64,000 nt of DNA, taken from the NCBI RefSeq assembly GCF_020181655.1, contig NZ_CP084032.1, positions 4,774,001 to 4,838,000 on the forward strand, written 5' to 3'. Made by a program: the position numbers and the translations under genes. The DNA comes from Pectobacterium colocasium (lineage in GTDB: Bacteria; Pseudomonadota; Gammaproteobacteria; Enterobacterales; Enterobacteriaceae). The notes under the pieces are model-generated. The model was given only the letters and a program-made list of their open reading frames with translations. It had not been told where the DNA came from and ran no database searches. Below, one piece after another: positions 1 through 7,757 of the stretch. Numbering within the stretch: the first letter of the stretch is position 1; every line of letters begins with the position of its first letter.

Positions 1-1564
1 GACGCGTCTGCGCCCAGGCTTTTTCCAGCCGAGCCAGCAGATTACGGTTCACCAGATTATCTCTGGGGTGAATCTTCAGCGCTTGTAGTTTCTGATGACT
101 TTTCTGCTGTTGCTCGGCACTCAACCCCGTCGGACTGCGATCGATCACTTTCGTAAAATTATCGCCGCTGTCCGGCAAGTTAACATCCACTTCCAGCAGC
201 CCATTGATGTCATAGCTGAAACGCACCTCAACAGATTGCTTATACGATTTCGCTTTTATCGGCATAGTGAATTCATCGATAAACACGTTGTTATCGACGT
301 AAGGGCTTTCCCCCTGATAGATCGCGATGCAGATGTTGTCTTGTCCGGGTGACCCCGTGGAAAACGTCTCTACCCGCGAGGTCGGCACCACCGTGTTGCG
401 CTCCAGTATTGGGGAAAACAGGCCATTTTGCTTATCGTTGGCGGTCTTAATCCCGAGGGTGTACGGGCAAACATCCGTCAGGATCACTTCGTCAATATCC
501 TGCTCGCGTAGCCGACAGGCGGCCTGCACCGCCGCCCCTTTGGCGACAACGGTATCTGCGTCCAGATGCTGATAGGGCAATTTGCCAAAGAGTCTGACCA
601 CCAGCTTCTGGATAATCGACATCTTCGATGCGCCGCCGACCAGTACCACATGGTCTAACTGCTCAGGCTTCAAGCGAGCATCGTGCAACGCCTGCTCTAT
701 CGGCGCACGAATGCGGTTCATCAGCGGCAGCCAGGCCGCTTCGATTTCTTCATCATCCAGCACAATGCGCCAGTCTTCCTCACGCCAGTGCCACACGAGT
801 TCATTTGACGAGGAAGGAAAACCGGGCTGACATTTCAGCGCTTCCGCATGACTGTAAAGGCGTGCCAGATCCGTTGCGGGAATCGCCGAATCCTCAAGTT
901 TCCACGCTTTCAGACAGGTTTTCACCATCGCCTGCGTGAAATCTTCTCCACCCAGATAGTTGTCGCCCGCCGAGCTATGTACCTCGATCAGCGGAAACGC
1001 ATATTCCAGCACGCTGACGTCGAAAGTGCCGCCGCCTAAGTCGAAGACCAGCGTACGTCCCAGTTCCTGCGTGTGTAAGCCATAGGCCATCGAGGCTGCG
1101 GTGGGTTCATTGATTAAGCGAACCGCATTCAGCTCTGCCAGTTCCGCTGCAAAACGCGTCTGCTTACGCTGTTCATCGCTGAAATAGGCTGGCACGGAGA
1201 TCACCACGTCCTTGATGGGGTGCCCAAGGTAACTTTCCGCATCAGCTTTGAGTGATTTCAACACCATGGCCGACAGTTCGGCGGGAGAGAACGTTTTATC
1301 CCCGAGCCGGAAGGTTTTCTTGCTCCCCATGTAGCGCTTAAAGAGCGACGCCGACACCTGCGGGTGCGTCGTCAAACGGGAAATTGCAGGTTTGCCGACC
1401 AGAATACTGCCGTCGTCATCAATGCTGACGGCCGAGGGAGTAAAGCTGTCATTCAACGCATTCGGTATCAGGCGTGCCTCGCCATTTTGCCAAACGCTAA
1501 TCAGGCTGTTTGTCGTGCCCAGATCGATACCAATTGCCGGAGAAGCGTCTTGCGGGTGCATCAT
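1..1564 (-). CDS. hscC: Hsp70-family chaperone HscC, 3' end beyond window
   Basis: A DnaK-type ATPase chaperone reading leftwards off the window edge. From the ATG at 1564 it begins MMHPQD and then shows the Hsp70 phosphate-1 motif IGIDLGTTNS. Further on are NEPTAAS, the phosphate-2 motif FDLGGGTFDVS and the adenosine motif LVGGASKM, followed by the start of the substrate-binding domain. About 521 codons are present; E. coli HscC has 556, so only the C-terminal end is missing. The short substrate domain fits HscC rather than DnaK or HscA. HscC is a specialised cytoplasmic Hsp70 that works with DnaJ-like co-chaperones. A good Shine-Dalgarno (AAGGAA) precedes the first ATG; a second ATG follows at once. 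Confidence 0.88.
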   Translation of the reverse strand, partial: MMHPQDASPAIGIDLGTTNSLISVWQNGEARLIPNALNDSFTPSAVSIDDDGSILVGKPAISRLTTHPQVSASLFKRYMGSKKTFRLGDKTFSPAELSAMVLKSLKADAESYLGHPIKDVVISVPAYFSDEQRKQTRFAAELAELNAVRLINEPTAASMAYGLHTQELGRTLVFDLGGGTFDVSVLEYAFPLIEVHSSAGDNYLGGEDFTQAMVKTCLKAWKLEDSAIPATDLARLYSHAEALKCQPGFPSSSNELVWHWREEDWRIVLDDEEIEAAWLPLMNRIRAPIEQALHDARLKPEQLDHVVLVGGASKMSIIQKLVVRLFGKLPYQHLDADTVVAKGAAVQAACRLREQDIDEVILTDVCPYTLGIKTANDKQNGLFSPILERNTVVPTSRVETFSTGSPGQDNICIAIYQGESPYVDNNVFIDEFTMPIKAKSYKQSVEVRFSYDINGLLEVDVNLPDSGDNFTKVIDRSPTGLSAEQQQKSHQKLQALKIHPRDNLVNRNLLARLEKAWAQTR

Positions 1565-1820
1565 GCTGTTATTCCTTGTTAACCATTCCGTATTCCCAGA
1601 GTGCCCATCAGGCGCGGCCCCCTCGCCCATTCAGGAGGCAGGGCGATAGTATATAGAGGTTTGGAGTTCACTCGATCGAAAAACCACGTTACCTGAAACT
1701 TGAAGACGCTGGAGGCTGACAATTCTTTTTTGATGTTATCACAAAAAAAACAATTTACATCTTATCATTAAGAATGGAAAATATAAGACAAATTTAAAAA
1801 AAGAACAAAAGGATAATAAC

Positions 1821-2246
1821 ATGTTATTTGCGAAAATATCCCTCGAAAAGAATCTCCTACGTGAGATTCTTGATCGTGCTGATGAGCATGGCACTGAGAT
1901 AGATGAGGTCATTTTATCCGCCCTACGAAAAGAATTTTTAGACCTGAAAATCATAGAGTTAAGTGATATTGAAGTTAATAATGCCATCTCCGACATGATG
2001 AATTTTGCTTTCGGAAATATAAAACCTAGCCAGAACTTCAAAGTTAATGAGTTGTATTTAAAGACATTTGGTGCCCAGTGGACCAAATTAAGTCCATCAA
2101 CCAGGAAATCTCTGGGTCGAAGATTCCGTTCTGCCGTTCGTAAGCACTGGGCAGATGCCGAGAATGGGGATCTTGTTATTGATTTTCAAGGTAAAAATAT
2201 CAATAACGCGGCTTTCTACACAGTAGCTCATAAGGGAGACCTATAG
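1821..2246 (+). CDS. DUF1413-like small protein, possible antitoxin partner
   Basis: A 141-residue cytoplasmic protein with no signal peptide or membrane segment. The N-terminal part (about 1-65) is charged and probably helical. The C-terminal part contains LSPSTRKSLGRRF and ends in NNAAFYTVAHKGD, a layout I associate with the DUF1413 family (leucine-rich start, LGR-F core, then an N...Y stretch). AAGGATAATAAC lies directly before the ATG and supports this start. Base composition is clearly AT-richer than hscC or prlC, which suggests recent acquisition. The next gene on the same strand encodes a small basic protein. The pairing suggests a toxin-antitoxin or effector-immunity unit, but that role is inferred from layout only. 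Confidence 0.6.
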   Translation: MLFAKISLEKNLLREILDRADEHGTEIDEVILSALRKEFLDLKIIELSDIEVNNAISDMMNFAFGNIKPSQNFKVNELYLKTFGAQWTKLSPSTRKSLGRRFRSAVRKHWADAENGDLVIDFQGKNINNAAFYTVAHKGDL

Positions 2247-2266
2247 CATCCAGCATGTTGGATGCT
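2245..2266 (+). other. Intercistronic hairpin
   Basis: AGCATCCA and TGGATGCT form a perfect 8-bp stem with a 6-nt loop. It overlaps the stop codon of the DUF1413-like gene and lies about 80 nt before the most likely start of the next gene. No T-run follows, so it is not a typical terminator. It could tune the ratio of the two products or be an RNA processing site. Confidence 0.45.
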
Positions 2267-2344
2267 TGCTTTCGCTTGGGTGAACTACCTGTGCTAGGTA
2301 CATGCGGGGATAAACATTCCCTTCATTTCTTTCCGAGGGTTTTT

Positions 2345-2839
2345 ATGGCAATTGGTGATGATGCGCTAAGAGATGCGATCCGTTTCTACACACAGTGGGT
2401 GGATGGTATCATCAGTTCTGCTCAGCAAGTGCCTAATGATGAATGGCGTGCTCCTCTCTTCACTTATATACTGACAAAGCGCCAGTTGAATCAGCTCAAC
2501 GTGATATGTAAAAAGGAAGGTTGGCCACGCCAGACTTGCCCGGGGATTACGATTTATCCCCAACAAATCAAACATATAATCACATCACGAGCAAAAGACG
2601 GACTTAACTGGATCCAAGTGGCGGATATCCTTTCTGCGTCATTCTGCACTCGTAGTGAAGTGGCGATGAATAAGGATCGGAATATGCAGGGCGTAATTCT
2701 TAACGCTAATGAGAGGTTGTCGACGATACCAGCTCAGAAATACTTCGGGATGGCGATTTTGCAGGTCTCTGAAAATGATTTGGCCCCAGTAACTGCGTAT
2801 CACGCAACTGAGGCCAAAATTAAAGCAATCAAAAAATGA
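2345..2839 (+). CDS. Unknown small protein, possible BECR-fold nuclease/toxin
   Basis: A 164-residue protein starting at MAIGDDALRD; a GAGG sequence eight bases upstream supports this ATG over the longer reading from 2255. The C-terminal 90 residues have the layout IKHIITSR...NMQGVILNA...FGMAILQV...TAYHATEAKIKAIKK. This resembles phage-encoded Barnase/EndoU/ColicinE5/RelE-like nuclease domains, with a conserved H early and a TAY-type strand near the end. I cannot confirm the family from sequence alone. The position downstream of a small acidic-to-neutral partner, the AT-rich composition and the nearby IS all fit a mobile toxin-type locus. It could equally be a phage or Rhs-associated protein of other function. 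Confidence 0.5.
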   Translation: MAIGDDALRDAIRFYTQWVDGIISSAQQVPNDEWRAPLFTYILTKRQLNQLNVICKKEGWPRQTCPGITIYPQQIKHIITSRAKDGLNWIQVADILSASFCTRSEVAMNKDRNMQGVILNANERLSTIPAQKYFGMAILQVSENDLAPVTAYHATEAKIKAIKK

Positions 2840-3185
2840 TGCTGTAACAGCCGGAGGTACGCCACCCTGAACGACTCTCCACAATTAAATGTGAATAAAT
2901 CCCATGTTCAGCGTTCTCCTCATCGGTCCACCTTATGGTGGTCTGCATGGCGTCGGCGTTTTTCCATGCGTCAGCTGTTACATTATCTATTCTATCGTGA
3001 TTGACGGTTACGTCAAGTGACCTGTAATTAGATGACTCTGGGACCATGATCCCAGTGAAGGTCGATTAGTTACGAGGGGTGGTGGAAAAAGCGGTAAAAC
3101 CTTCAATCGGAGCACTTGTCCTTAACCCAGACAACCCTATCCCAGGGTTAATGAACGCAGATTGCCCGATTTTCGCACCGGTAAG
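2840..3185. other. Intergenic stretch left of the IS3 element
   Basis: About 350 bases with no complete gene. A short reading frame near its right end (listed separately) looks like a gene broken by the IS. The sequence AACCC...GGGTT around 3137-3153 can form a small hairpin. Nothing else is recognisable. Confidence 0.4.
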
Positions 3186-3213
3186 TGTCAAGATAGTTGG
3201 CACCCCCGGTTGA
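3082..3213 (+). pseudogene. Possible gene fragment cut by the IS3 element
   Basis: From the GTG at 3082 (preceded by GAGGGG) the frame reads VEKAVKPSIGALVLNP and continues through NADCPIFAPV into the left end of the IS, where it stops. The composition looks like real protein, but I do not recognise it. In-frame TAG at 3067 limits the start. It may be the surviving N-terminal piece of a gene whose remainder was lost together with the missing target duplication of the IS. Confidence 0.25.
3186..3207 (+). repeat. IS3 terminal inverted repeat, left copy
   Basis: 22-bp terminal repeat, 20/22 identical to the inverse of 4763-4784. Confidence 0.9.
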
Positions 3214-3214
3214 T

Positions 3215-4210
3215 TTAGGCTGCCTGTTTTTCCCGTTCTGGATTCAGCATTACCTTCCCTACCTGATGCCAGTTCCGTGTTCTGCCAGACCAGCGTTCAG
3301 GCCGTTGCGATTTTGCCTTTTTGTACACCTCATCCCGATTTTTCAGCAACACACCGTCTTCTCCACGATGTCGCTGACCCGGCGTCACATACCTGATGCC
3401 GCTATGTCTGTGCGTTTCGTTATACCACTGCGTAAAATCTTCTACCCATTCACGTGCCTCATCCAATGTATCGAACCCCGATGACGGCCACTGCGGGATA
3501 TATTTCAGTGTCCTGAACAGCGACTCCACATACGCGTTGTCGTTACTGACTCCTGGGCGGCTGTGAGATGGCCTTATTGCCAGCTCATGTAGCTTCATTT
3601 GCAACGTCTGTGACTTCATCGCCGCACCATTGTCCGCATGCAGTACCGGCGGGGATTGCCAGCATCCTTCCCGGAGGACCGTGCGTTGTATCAGGGCTGC
3701 CGCCTGCTCACCACTTTCAGTTTCATGCACTTCATATCCCACGATTTTTCGGCTGTAGAGGTCTTCCACCAGATACAGGTAAAACCAGCGCTCCTTTACG
3801 GTTGACGGAACCCATGTAATGTCCCATGTCCACACCTCATTCGGCCCGCTGGCCTGCCAACTCGTAGCCGGGGTGACCTTCTGAGCCGCCCGTTGTCGTC
3901 CCCGGCGATGCACCTCTCCATGACGACGCAGTACCCGGTAAAAGGTTGACTCGCTTGCCAGATAAATCCCCTTATCCGCCAACGCCGGTACGATTTGTGA
4001 CGGGGGAAGGCTGGCGTAGTCTGGCTGATGGCACATTGCCAGTATCTGTTGCTCTTCCTGCTCACTTAACTGGTTCGCCGGGGAGGGTCTGGCCGCGCTG
4101 ACGCGCCTGTCCTCCCACGACGTTTGCCAGCGTCGCCACGTCCGTTCACTTAACCCCACTTCCGTCAGCGCTATTGACAGCCGGGCTCCTGACGCCATCG
4201 CTTCCCGCAC
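3215..4210 (-). CDS. IS3-family transposase OrfB (DDE integrase domain)
   Basis: Catalytic half of the transposase. A helix-turn-helix-like region with GLSERTWRRWQ comes first, then a rve integrase core with the DDE residues in WTWDITW, LHADNGAA and NAYVESLFRTLKY, followed by the typical W(Y)N-HRHSGI-YVTP block. From a GTG at 4210 it is 331 residues. The frame stays open upstream past the end of orfA, so the active protein is probably an OrfAB fusion made by -1 ribosomal frameshifting. I see no canonical A-rich slippery heptamer in the overlap; a T-run near 4274 is the only candidate. Confidence 0.9.
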   Translation of the reverse strand: MREAMASGARLSIALTEVGLSERTWRRWQTSWEDRRVSAARPSPANQLSEQEEQQILAMCHQPDYASLPPSQIVPALADKGIYLASESTFYRVLRRHGEVHRRGRQRAAQKVTPATSWQASGPNEVWTWDITWVPSTVKERWFYLYLVEDLYSRKIVGYEVHETESGEQAAALIQRTVLREGCWQSPPVLHADNGAAMKSQTLQMKLHELAIRPSHSRPGVSNDNAYVESLFRTLKYIPQWPSSGFDTLDEAREWVEDFTQWYNETHRHSGIRYVTPGQRHRGEDGVLLKNRDEVYKKAKSQRPERWSGRTRNWHQVGKVMLNPEREKQAA

Positions 4211-4245
4211 ATAACCGATAAGTGCCTGCCGCTCTGTTCCGGGCG

Positions 4246-4749
4246 TCAGTCGTCCTCGTCGGTTTCCCCGTAAAAATCCCGCAACTGCTTTCGCAGCACC
4301 AGTATCGCTGCCGCCTCCGCCAGCGCCTTTTCCTTACGAACCAGTTCGCGTTTTAGTTGTTTAACTTCTTTCTGGCTTTGTTTGAGCGCTGCTTTGTCAT
4401 TGGGCGAAGACACCTGCAAAAAGCCTTGTTTCCACTGACTAATCTGTTCCGGGTAAAGCCCTTTTTTACGGCAGTATTGCGCGAGTTCTGTTTCGCTGAG
4501 TGTGGCTGTTTCGATAATCACAGCCAGCCGGGCTTCGGCTGACCATTGGTCTGTAGTTCTGTCTGCACCCGGCACCGGTATTCCCTCTGCTTTCGCCTTG
4601 TTACGCCAGTAATAGAGAGTAGCTTCCGATATCCCTTCCATCTGTGCAACTGCGGTGACGGTCATGTTGTAGGGCGGTAGCAATTTAGCCAGTGCGGCTG
4701 ATTTACGTTCTGGTGAAATTCGTTTCACGCTCTGTTCCCATCTTGTCAT
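4246..4749 (-). CDS. IS3-family transposase OrfA (HTH protein)
   Basis: DNA-binding half of the transposase, 167 residues from the ATG at 4749 (MTRWEQSVKRI). The motif VTAVAQMEGISEATLYYWRNK is a helix-turn-helix that recognises the IS ends. A second HTH-like segment (ETELAQYCRKKGLYPEQI) follows, then a heptad-rich coiled coil (about 115-160, KQSQKEVKQLKRELVRKEKAL) for oligomerisation. It ends GETDEDD and overlaps the open orfB frame. Confidence 0.88.
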   Translation of the reverse strand: MTRWEQSVKRISPERKSAALAKLLPPYNMTVTAVAQMEGISEATLYYWRNKAKAEGIPVPGADRTTDQWSAEARLAVIIETATLSETELAQYCRKKGLYPEQISQWKQGFLQVSSPNDKAALKQSQKEVKQLKRELVRKEKALAEAAAILVLRKQLRDFYGETDEDD

Positions 4750-4760
4750 TAGTATTTTCG

Positions 4761-5060
4761 ATGGGGGTGACAACTATCCTGACAGAGGGCGTCCTCGCCG
4801 GGCTGAAAGCCGCCAGTCCAAAATCTACCAACGACATCCACCCTTACTGCTACGATTATCAGCGCGGCTATATCTGTGGCTATGCTCACAATCTGGCGGA
4901 AACCAAAGGCGATCGTCAGCAGGCCGCCTTTGAGGCAGGGTTGTTGTCACGCCGCTACGGGCTGGAACGAGAGAGAGTCGCTGAGTTCTTTACCGAACAA
5001 GGCAACCCTTATGCAATTCGATTTTTTTATGCAGGCTATGATGCCCACATCGCTCGCTAG
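4761..5060 (+). CDS. YghW-like DUF2623 protein with IS-derived start
   Basis: The body (EGVLAGLKAA...YCYDYQRGYICGYAHN...GDRQQAAFEAGLLSRRYGL...IRFFYAGY) resembles E. coli YghW (DUF2623, 95 residues, function unknown). The IS3 end replaces the original promoter and first few codons: an ATG at 4761, inside the IS end, reads in frame through the inverted repeat (MGVTTILT) into EGVLAGLK. The product would have 99 residues, close to normal length. Whether it is still expressed depends on a promoter and ribosome site within the IS. It converges with, and overlaps by 4 bp, the tonB-like gene. Confidence 0.6.
   Translation: MGVTTILTEGVLAGLKAASPKSTNDIHPYCYDYQRGYICGYAHNLAETKGDRQQAAFEAGLLSRRYGLERERVAEFFTEQGNPYAIRFFYAGYDAHIAR
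4763..4784 (-). repeat. IS3 terminal inverted repeat, right copy
   Basis: Transposase-proximal end of the element. It also contributes coding sequence to the neighbouring yghW-like gene. Confidence 0.9.
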
Positions 5061-5878
5061 CGGGTGGTTTCCCGTAAATCAAAGCTAATGGGGATCGTGA
5101 TGGTAAGCTGCGCGTTATCCCCAATCACCTCAGCTGGTGGCGCCGGAAGCGGCTGCGCGCGCTGTGGTAAGGCGACAGACTCCTTATCCAGCGGCATCAC
5201 CCCGCTGCTGCTGGCTAACGAGACAGCCAGCACATTTCCGGTTCGATCTAACGTCACGCGAATCTGAGCAACGCCCTGCAATCGCTGGCGCGCCGCCTGC
5301 GCAGGGTAACGCTTATAGCGGCTCAGGTGTGCCAGCAGCTTACTGCTCCAGTCCGCCACGCCTTTACGCATTTGCGCGGCATCGCTGTTATAGGGTGCGG
5401 CGACTTGCTGACTGCTGCCCGGCAGCGGTGCGCTGGTCACGGGAGCTGGAGGTTTTTCCGACGGTGCAATCTCTTCCTGCGGCGTCGTCTCCTGTACCGG
5501 CTTCTCCCTTTTTTTCTGTACTTTTTTCTGCGGCTGCGGCTTTTCCTTTTGCGCCGTGGCAATCACTGGCTTGGGTGCAGGCGCCAGTGGTGGCACATCC
5601 TGCGTCATTTTCTCCGGTTCGGCTGACGCCTCTTGCGGCGTAGACAGCGTCTGCTGCGGGCCGACAGGCGCATCCTGGGGGCTGGGCGTGGACTGCACGC
5701 TATCCGCCACCATTAACATCATGGCGGGCGGCGGTGCTTCAATGGAGGAATCAAGCGCATGGTAGCTAATCCAGACAATCAGCCCGGCGTGTAGCGCCAA
5801 CGCCAACAGCGAACCGCTCCCCCAACGAACCGTCGTGGCGGGCCGAATCGTATTGTATTTCAGCGTCTGTGCAGCCAT
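5057..5878 (-). CDS. TonB-family energy-transducing protein (paralogue)
   Basis: A 273-residue TonB. An N-terminal membrane anchor (about 20-42, SLLALALHAGLIVWISYHAL) is followed by a long Pro/Lys/Glu-rich periplasmic linker (about 48-165, PKP, KEKPQPQKK, EKPPAP). A C-terminal TonB domain (about 175-273) carries KRYPAQAARQ, the VTLDRTGNV strand and RAQPLPAPP. TonB couples the ExbB/ExbD proton motor to outer-membrane receptors; no exbBD is present here. It follows the receptor, sigma and anti-sigma genes on the same strand, as HasB does in hemophore loci, so it probably serves that receptor. It is about 200 bp after the anti-sigma gene and may have its own promoter. Confidence 0.9.
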   Translation of the reverse strand: MAAQTLKYNTIRPATTVRWGSGSLLALALHAGLIVWISYHALDSSIEAPPPAMMLMVADSVQSTPSPQDAPVGPQQTLSTPQEASAEPEKMTQDVPPLAPAPKPVIATAQKEKPQPQKKVQKKREKPVQETTPQEEIAPSEKPPAPVTSAPLPGSSQQVAAPYNSDAAQMRKGVADWSSKLLAHLSRYKRYPAQAARQRLQGVAQIRVTLDRTGNVLAVSLASSSGVMPLDKESVALPQRAQPLPAPPAEVIGDNAQLTITIPISFDLRETTR

Positions 5879-6078
5879 TAGCCTACCGCCCCGCGCCGTG
5901 GAGACAGGGGAAACAGGCTCAATGAATGGGGTTCCTGGGAGATCATCATGCGTTCTTCATCACATCGTTAGGCATAAAAAAGCAACTGATAATGGTAGGT
6001 CGCTTAACCATGAGGATCGGGCAGAAAAAAAGTGAAAACAGCATAAATAGTAATGTTATTAGATTTTGACAGGATATT

Positions 6079-7068
6079 TTATCGCGCAGTAATCTGAACC
6101 CAGTAACGAGAGAAATAACGCACCTGTACCGGAAGCGCTTCCACCAGCGCGGCTAAAATATTATCGGTATCCGACAGCGGGAAGACGCCGGAAAACCGCA
6201 GGCTCTCCACCTCCGGCTGGCAGCGAATCACGCCGCTGCGGTAACGGCTCAGTTCATCAACAAAATCCACCAGACGCTGATTATCCGCCAGCAGTTGCCC
6301 TTTCACCCATGCAGGCTCAGCCTTCACCGTCTCTATCTGGCCGCAGCGTTGCGTAGTGAACGTCGCGATCTGTCCGCGTTTTACCACTTGACCATCCTGG
6401 CCGTTCCGCTGCGGATGCAGTCTCACCGCACCGTCATACACCGCCACCTGCGTATGCTCATCCTGTACGCGCAGGCTGAAGCGCGTACCTAGCGCCTGCA
6501 CCTTTCCCTGTGCCGTCGTCACAATGAAAGGGCGCGGATACAACGCGGCCTTCTCTGTCTGACCGGTTTCGATCATGACTTCACCACGAATCAGCGTGAG
6601 CTGGCGTAGATCGTCGCCGTAGGCCACATTCAGCGCCGTCTGCGTATTCAGTAGCAGCGTCGTGCCATCGTCCAATACCGCATGGCGCTGTTCACCGACC
6701 TGCGTCTGGTAATCCGCCGTCAGCGACTGCCAGAGGTCGGTGCGCGATCCCGCCACGCCAGCGCTCCCCGTCAGACAGAGAACGGCCAGCGCTTTGAGCA
6801 CGCTGCGGCGCTGCATACCATTAAGCGTCGACAGGCTCTGATGGGCAGCCCGCGCGTTAAGCTGACCCAAATTGGCACACACGGATTCAATATGCTGCCA
6901 CGCCTGTTCGTTATCCGGCGAGGCTTCCCGCCAACGCTGCCACTCGCGACGTTCCTGTTCCGTCACGCTGTCGGACATCAGTTGCGTCAGCCACGCCACC
7001 GCTTCACGCGCGCTGTCTGGCTGAATCGGCTGCCCCTGTCTGTCACGATAAAAAGTGCGATCGTTCAT
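6079..7068 (-). CDS. FecR-type anti-sigma factor / signal transducer
   Basis: A 329-residue inner-membrane regulator. The cytoplasmic N-terminal part (about 1-85) has the anti-sigma pattern AVAWLTQLMS...WQRWREASPDNEQAWQHIE. A single membrane segment lies around 90-107 and begins with a twin arginine (QRRSVLKALAVLCLTGS). The periplasmic FecR domain follows (VGEQRHAVLDDGTTLLLNTQTAL, LIRGEVMIETG, VQALGTRFSLRV). A C-terminal STN-binding part (FSGVFPLSDTDNILAALVEALPV) follows. It should hold the adjacent sigma factor inactive until the loaded receptor signals. Its ATG overlaps the sigma gene stop (ATGA), so the two are translationally coupled. Confidence 0.92.
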   Translation of the reverse strand: MNDRTFYRDRQGQPIQPDSAREAVAWLTQLMSDSVTEQERREWQRWREASPDNEQAWQHIESVCANLGQLNARAAHQSLSTLNGMQRRSVLKALAVLCLTGSAGVAGSRTDLWQSLTADYQTQVGEQRHAVLDDGTTLLLNTQTALNVAYGDDLRQLTLIRGEVMIETGQTEKAALYPRPFIVTTAQGKVQALGTRFSLRVQDEHTQVAVYDGAVRLHPQRNGQDGQVVKRGQIATFTTQRCGQIETVKAEPAWVKGQLLADNQRLVDFVDELSRYRSGVIRCQPEVESLRFSGVFPLSDTDNILAALVEALPVQVRYFSRYWVQITAR

Positions 7069-7577
7069 AGCGGCAGCGCAAAGAAACACTGGAGGTTGGC
7101 ACGTTGCAGATACTGTTTCACCGAACTGCTGGAAACCCTTAGACGTTCGGCAATCTCGCTGTAGCGCATGCCGTAGAGATGCGCCAGCAGAAACGCTTCC
7201 CTGACCGGTGCGGGCAGGCCGTCCAATGCGGTATCAAGCTGTTCAAGAATTTCGAGGGTAAGCAGACGTGTTTCCGGGGATGGCATAGAGGTATCCGGCT
7301 GCATACTCAGCGCTTCCAGATAGGCATCTTCAATCTTTTTACGACGATAATGATTGGCGACTAAACGGCGGGCAACGGTGGCCAGAAACGGGCGCGGCTG
7401 GCGAATCGTGAGCAGTTCCGGGCTCATCAGCACGCTAAGGAACGTGTCCTGTGCCAAGTCTTCCGCGTGCTGGGCACAGTCCAATTTATGGCGCAACCAG
7501 TTATACAACCAGCGGTGGTGATCGAAATAGAGCTGCTGAGCAAAGTCATTAACGCTGGCCGTCGCTTTCCTCACCAT
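7065..7577 (-). CDS. ECF sigma factor, FecI type
   Basis: A 170-residue extracytoplasmic-function sigma factor. Region 2 shows HHRWLYNWLRHKL, DLAQDTFL and the -10 recognition helix PRPFLATVARRLVANHYRR. Region 4 shows LPAPVREAFLLAHLYGMRYSEIA and SSSSVKQYLQRA, which reads the -35 element. It should direct RNA polymerase to the receptor promoter when FecR releases it. GGAG lies nine bases before the ATG. A strong Fur box sits about 40 bp upstream, so iron limitation should turn the gene on. The next gene, fecR-like, starts within its stop codon. Confidence 0.93.
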   Translation of the reverse strand: MVRKATASVNDFAQQLYFDHHRWLYNWLRHKLDCAQHAEDLAQDTFLSVLMSPELLTIRQPRPFLATVARRLVANHYRRKKIEDAYLEALSMQPDTSMPSPETRLLTLEILEQLDTALDGLPAPVREAFLLAHLYGMRYSEIAERLRVSSSSVKQYLQRANLQCFFALPL

Positions 7578-7606
7578 CGAACGTTACTCCAGAGCGCCAT
7601 TTAAAT

Positions 7607-7629
7607 ATAAGAATGATAATCGTTCTTAT
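7607..7629 (-). promoter_or_regulatory. Fur box upstream of the ECF sigma gene
   Basis: ATAAGAA and TTCTTAT form perfect outer arms around TGATAATCG. This 23-bp palindrome matches the GATAATGATAATCATTATC Fur consensus well. It lies 30-52 bp before the sigma start codon, where bound Fur-Fe would block transcription. Confidence 0.85.
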
Positions 7630-7757
7630 TTATGTTTTTTCACTCTGACTGTCAAGTTCCGAAACGGAAATTATTCAAATTTGCTGAATTTGCATTACGC
7701 CCCTGCAACATCCCTTCGCGAACGGGGCGGACAGGATATCTGCCCCGCGTACCGCGA

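Larger units (their letters stand above)
3186..4784 (-). mobile_element. IS3-family insertion sequence (1599 bp)
   Basis: The ends are TGTCAAGATAGTTGGCACCC... at 3186-3207 and its inverse at 4763-4784, matching at 20 of 22 positions with TG...CA termini. Inside lie two minus-strand transposase frames, orfA and orfB, with orfB in the -1 frame relative to orfA, as expected for IS3-family elements. The bases next to the two ends (AAG and GAG) do not form a matching 3-5 bp duplication, so one flank was probably rearranged after insertion. Both frames look intact. Confidence 0.92.

Noticed and set aside
4240..4290. Canonical A6G-type frameshift site in the IS3 orfA/orfB overlap
   Set aside because: The frames overlap in the -1 sense, but I see only a short T-run and no standard slippery heptamer or clear stimulatory hairpin.
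3181..4790. Target-site duplication for the IS3 element
   Set aside because: The bases flanking the two ends (GTAAG and GAGGG) do not match at any 3-5 bp length.
5960..6060. Fur box before the tonB-like gene
   Set aside because: TGATAATGG and AATAGTAATGTTATTAG are only weak partial matches, far poorer than the box at 7607-7629.
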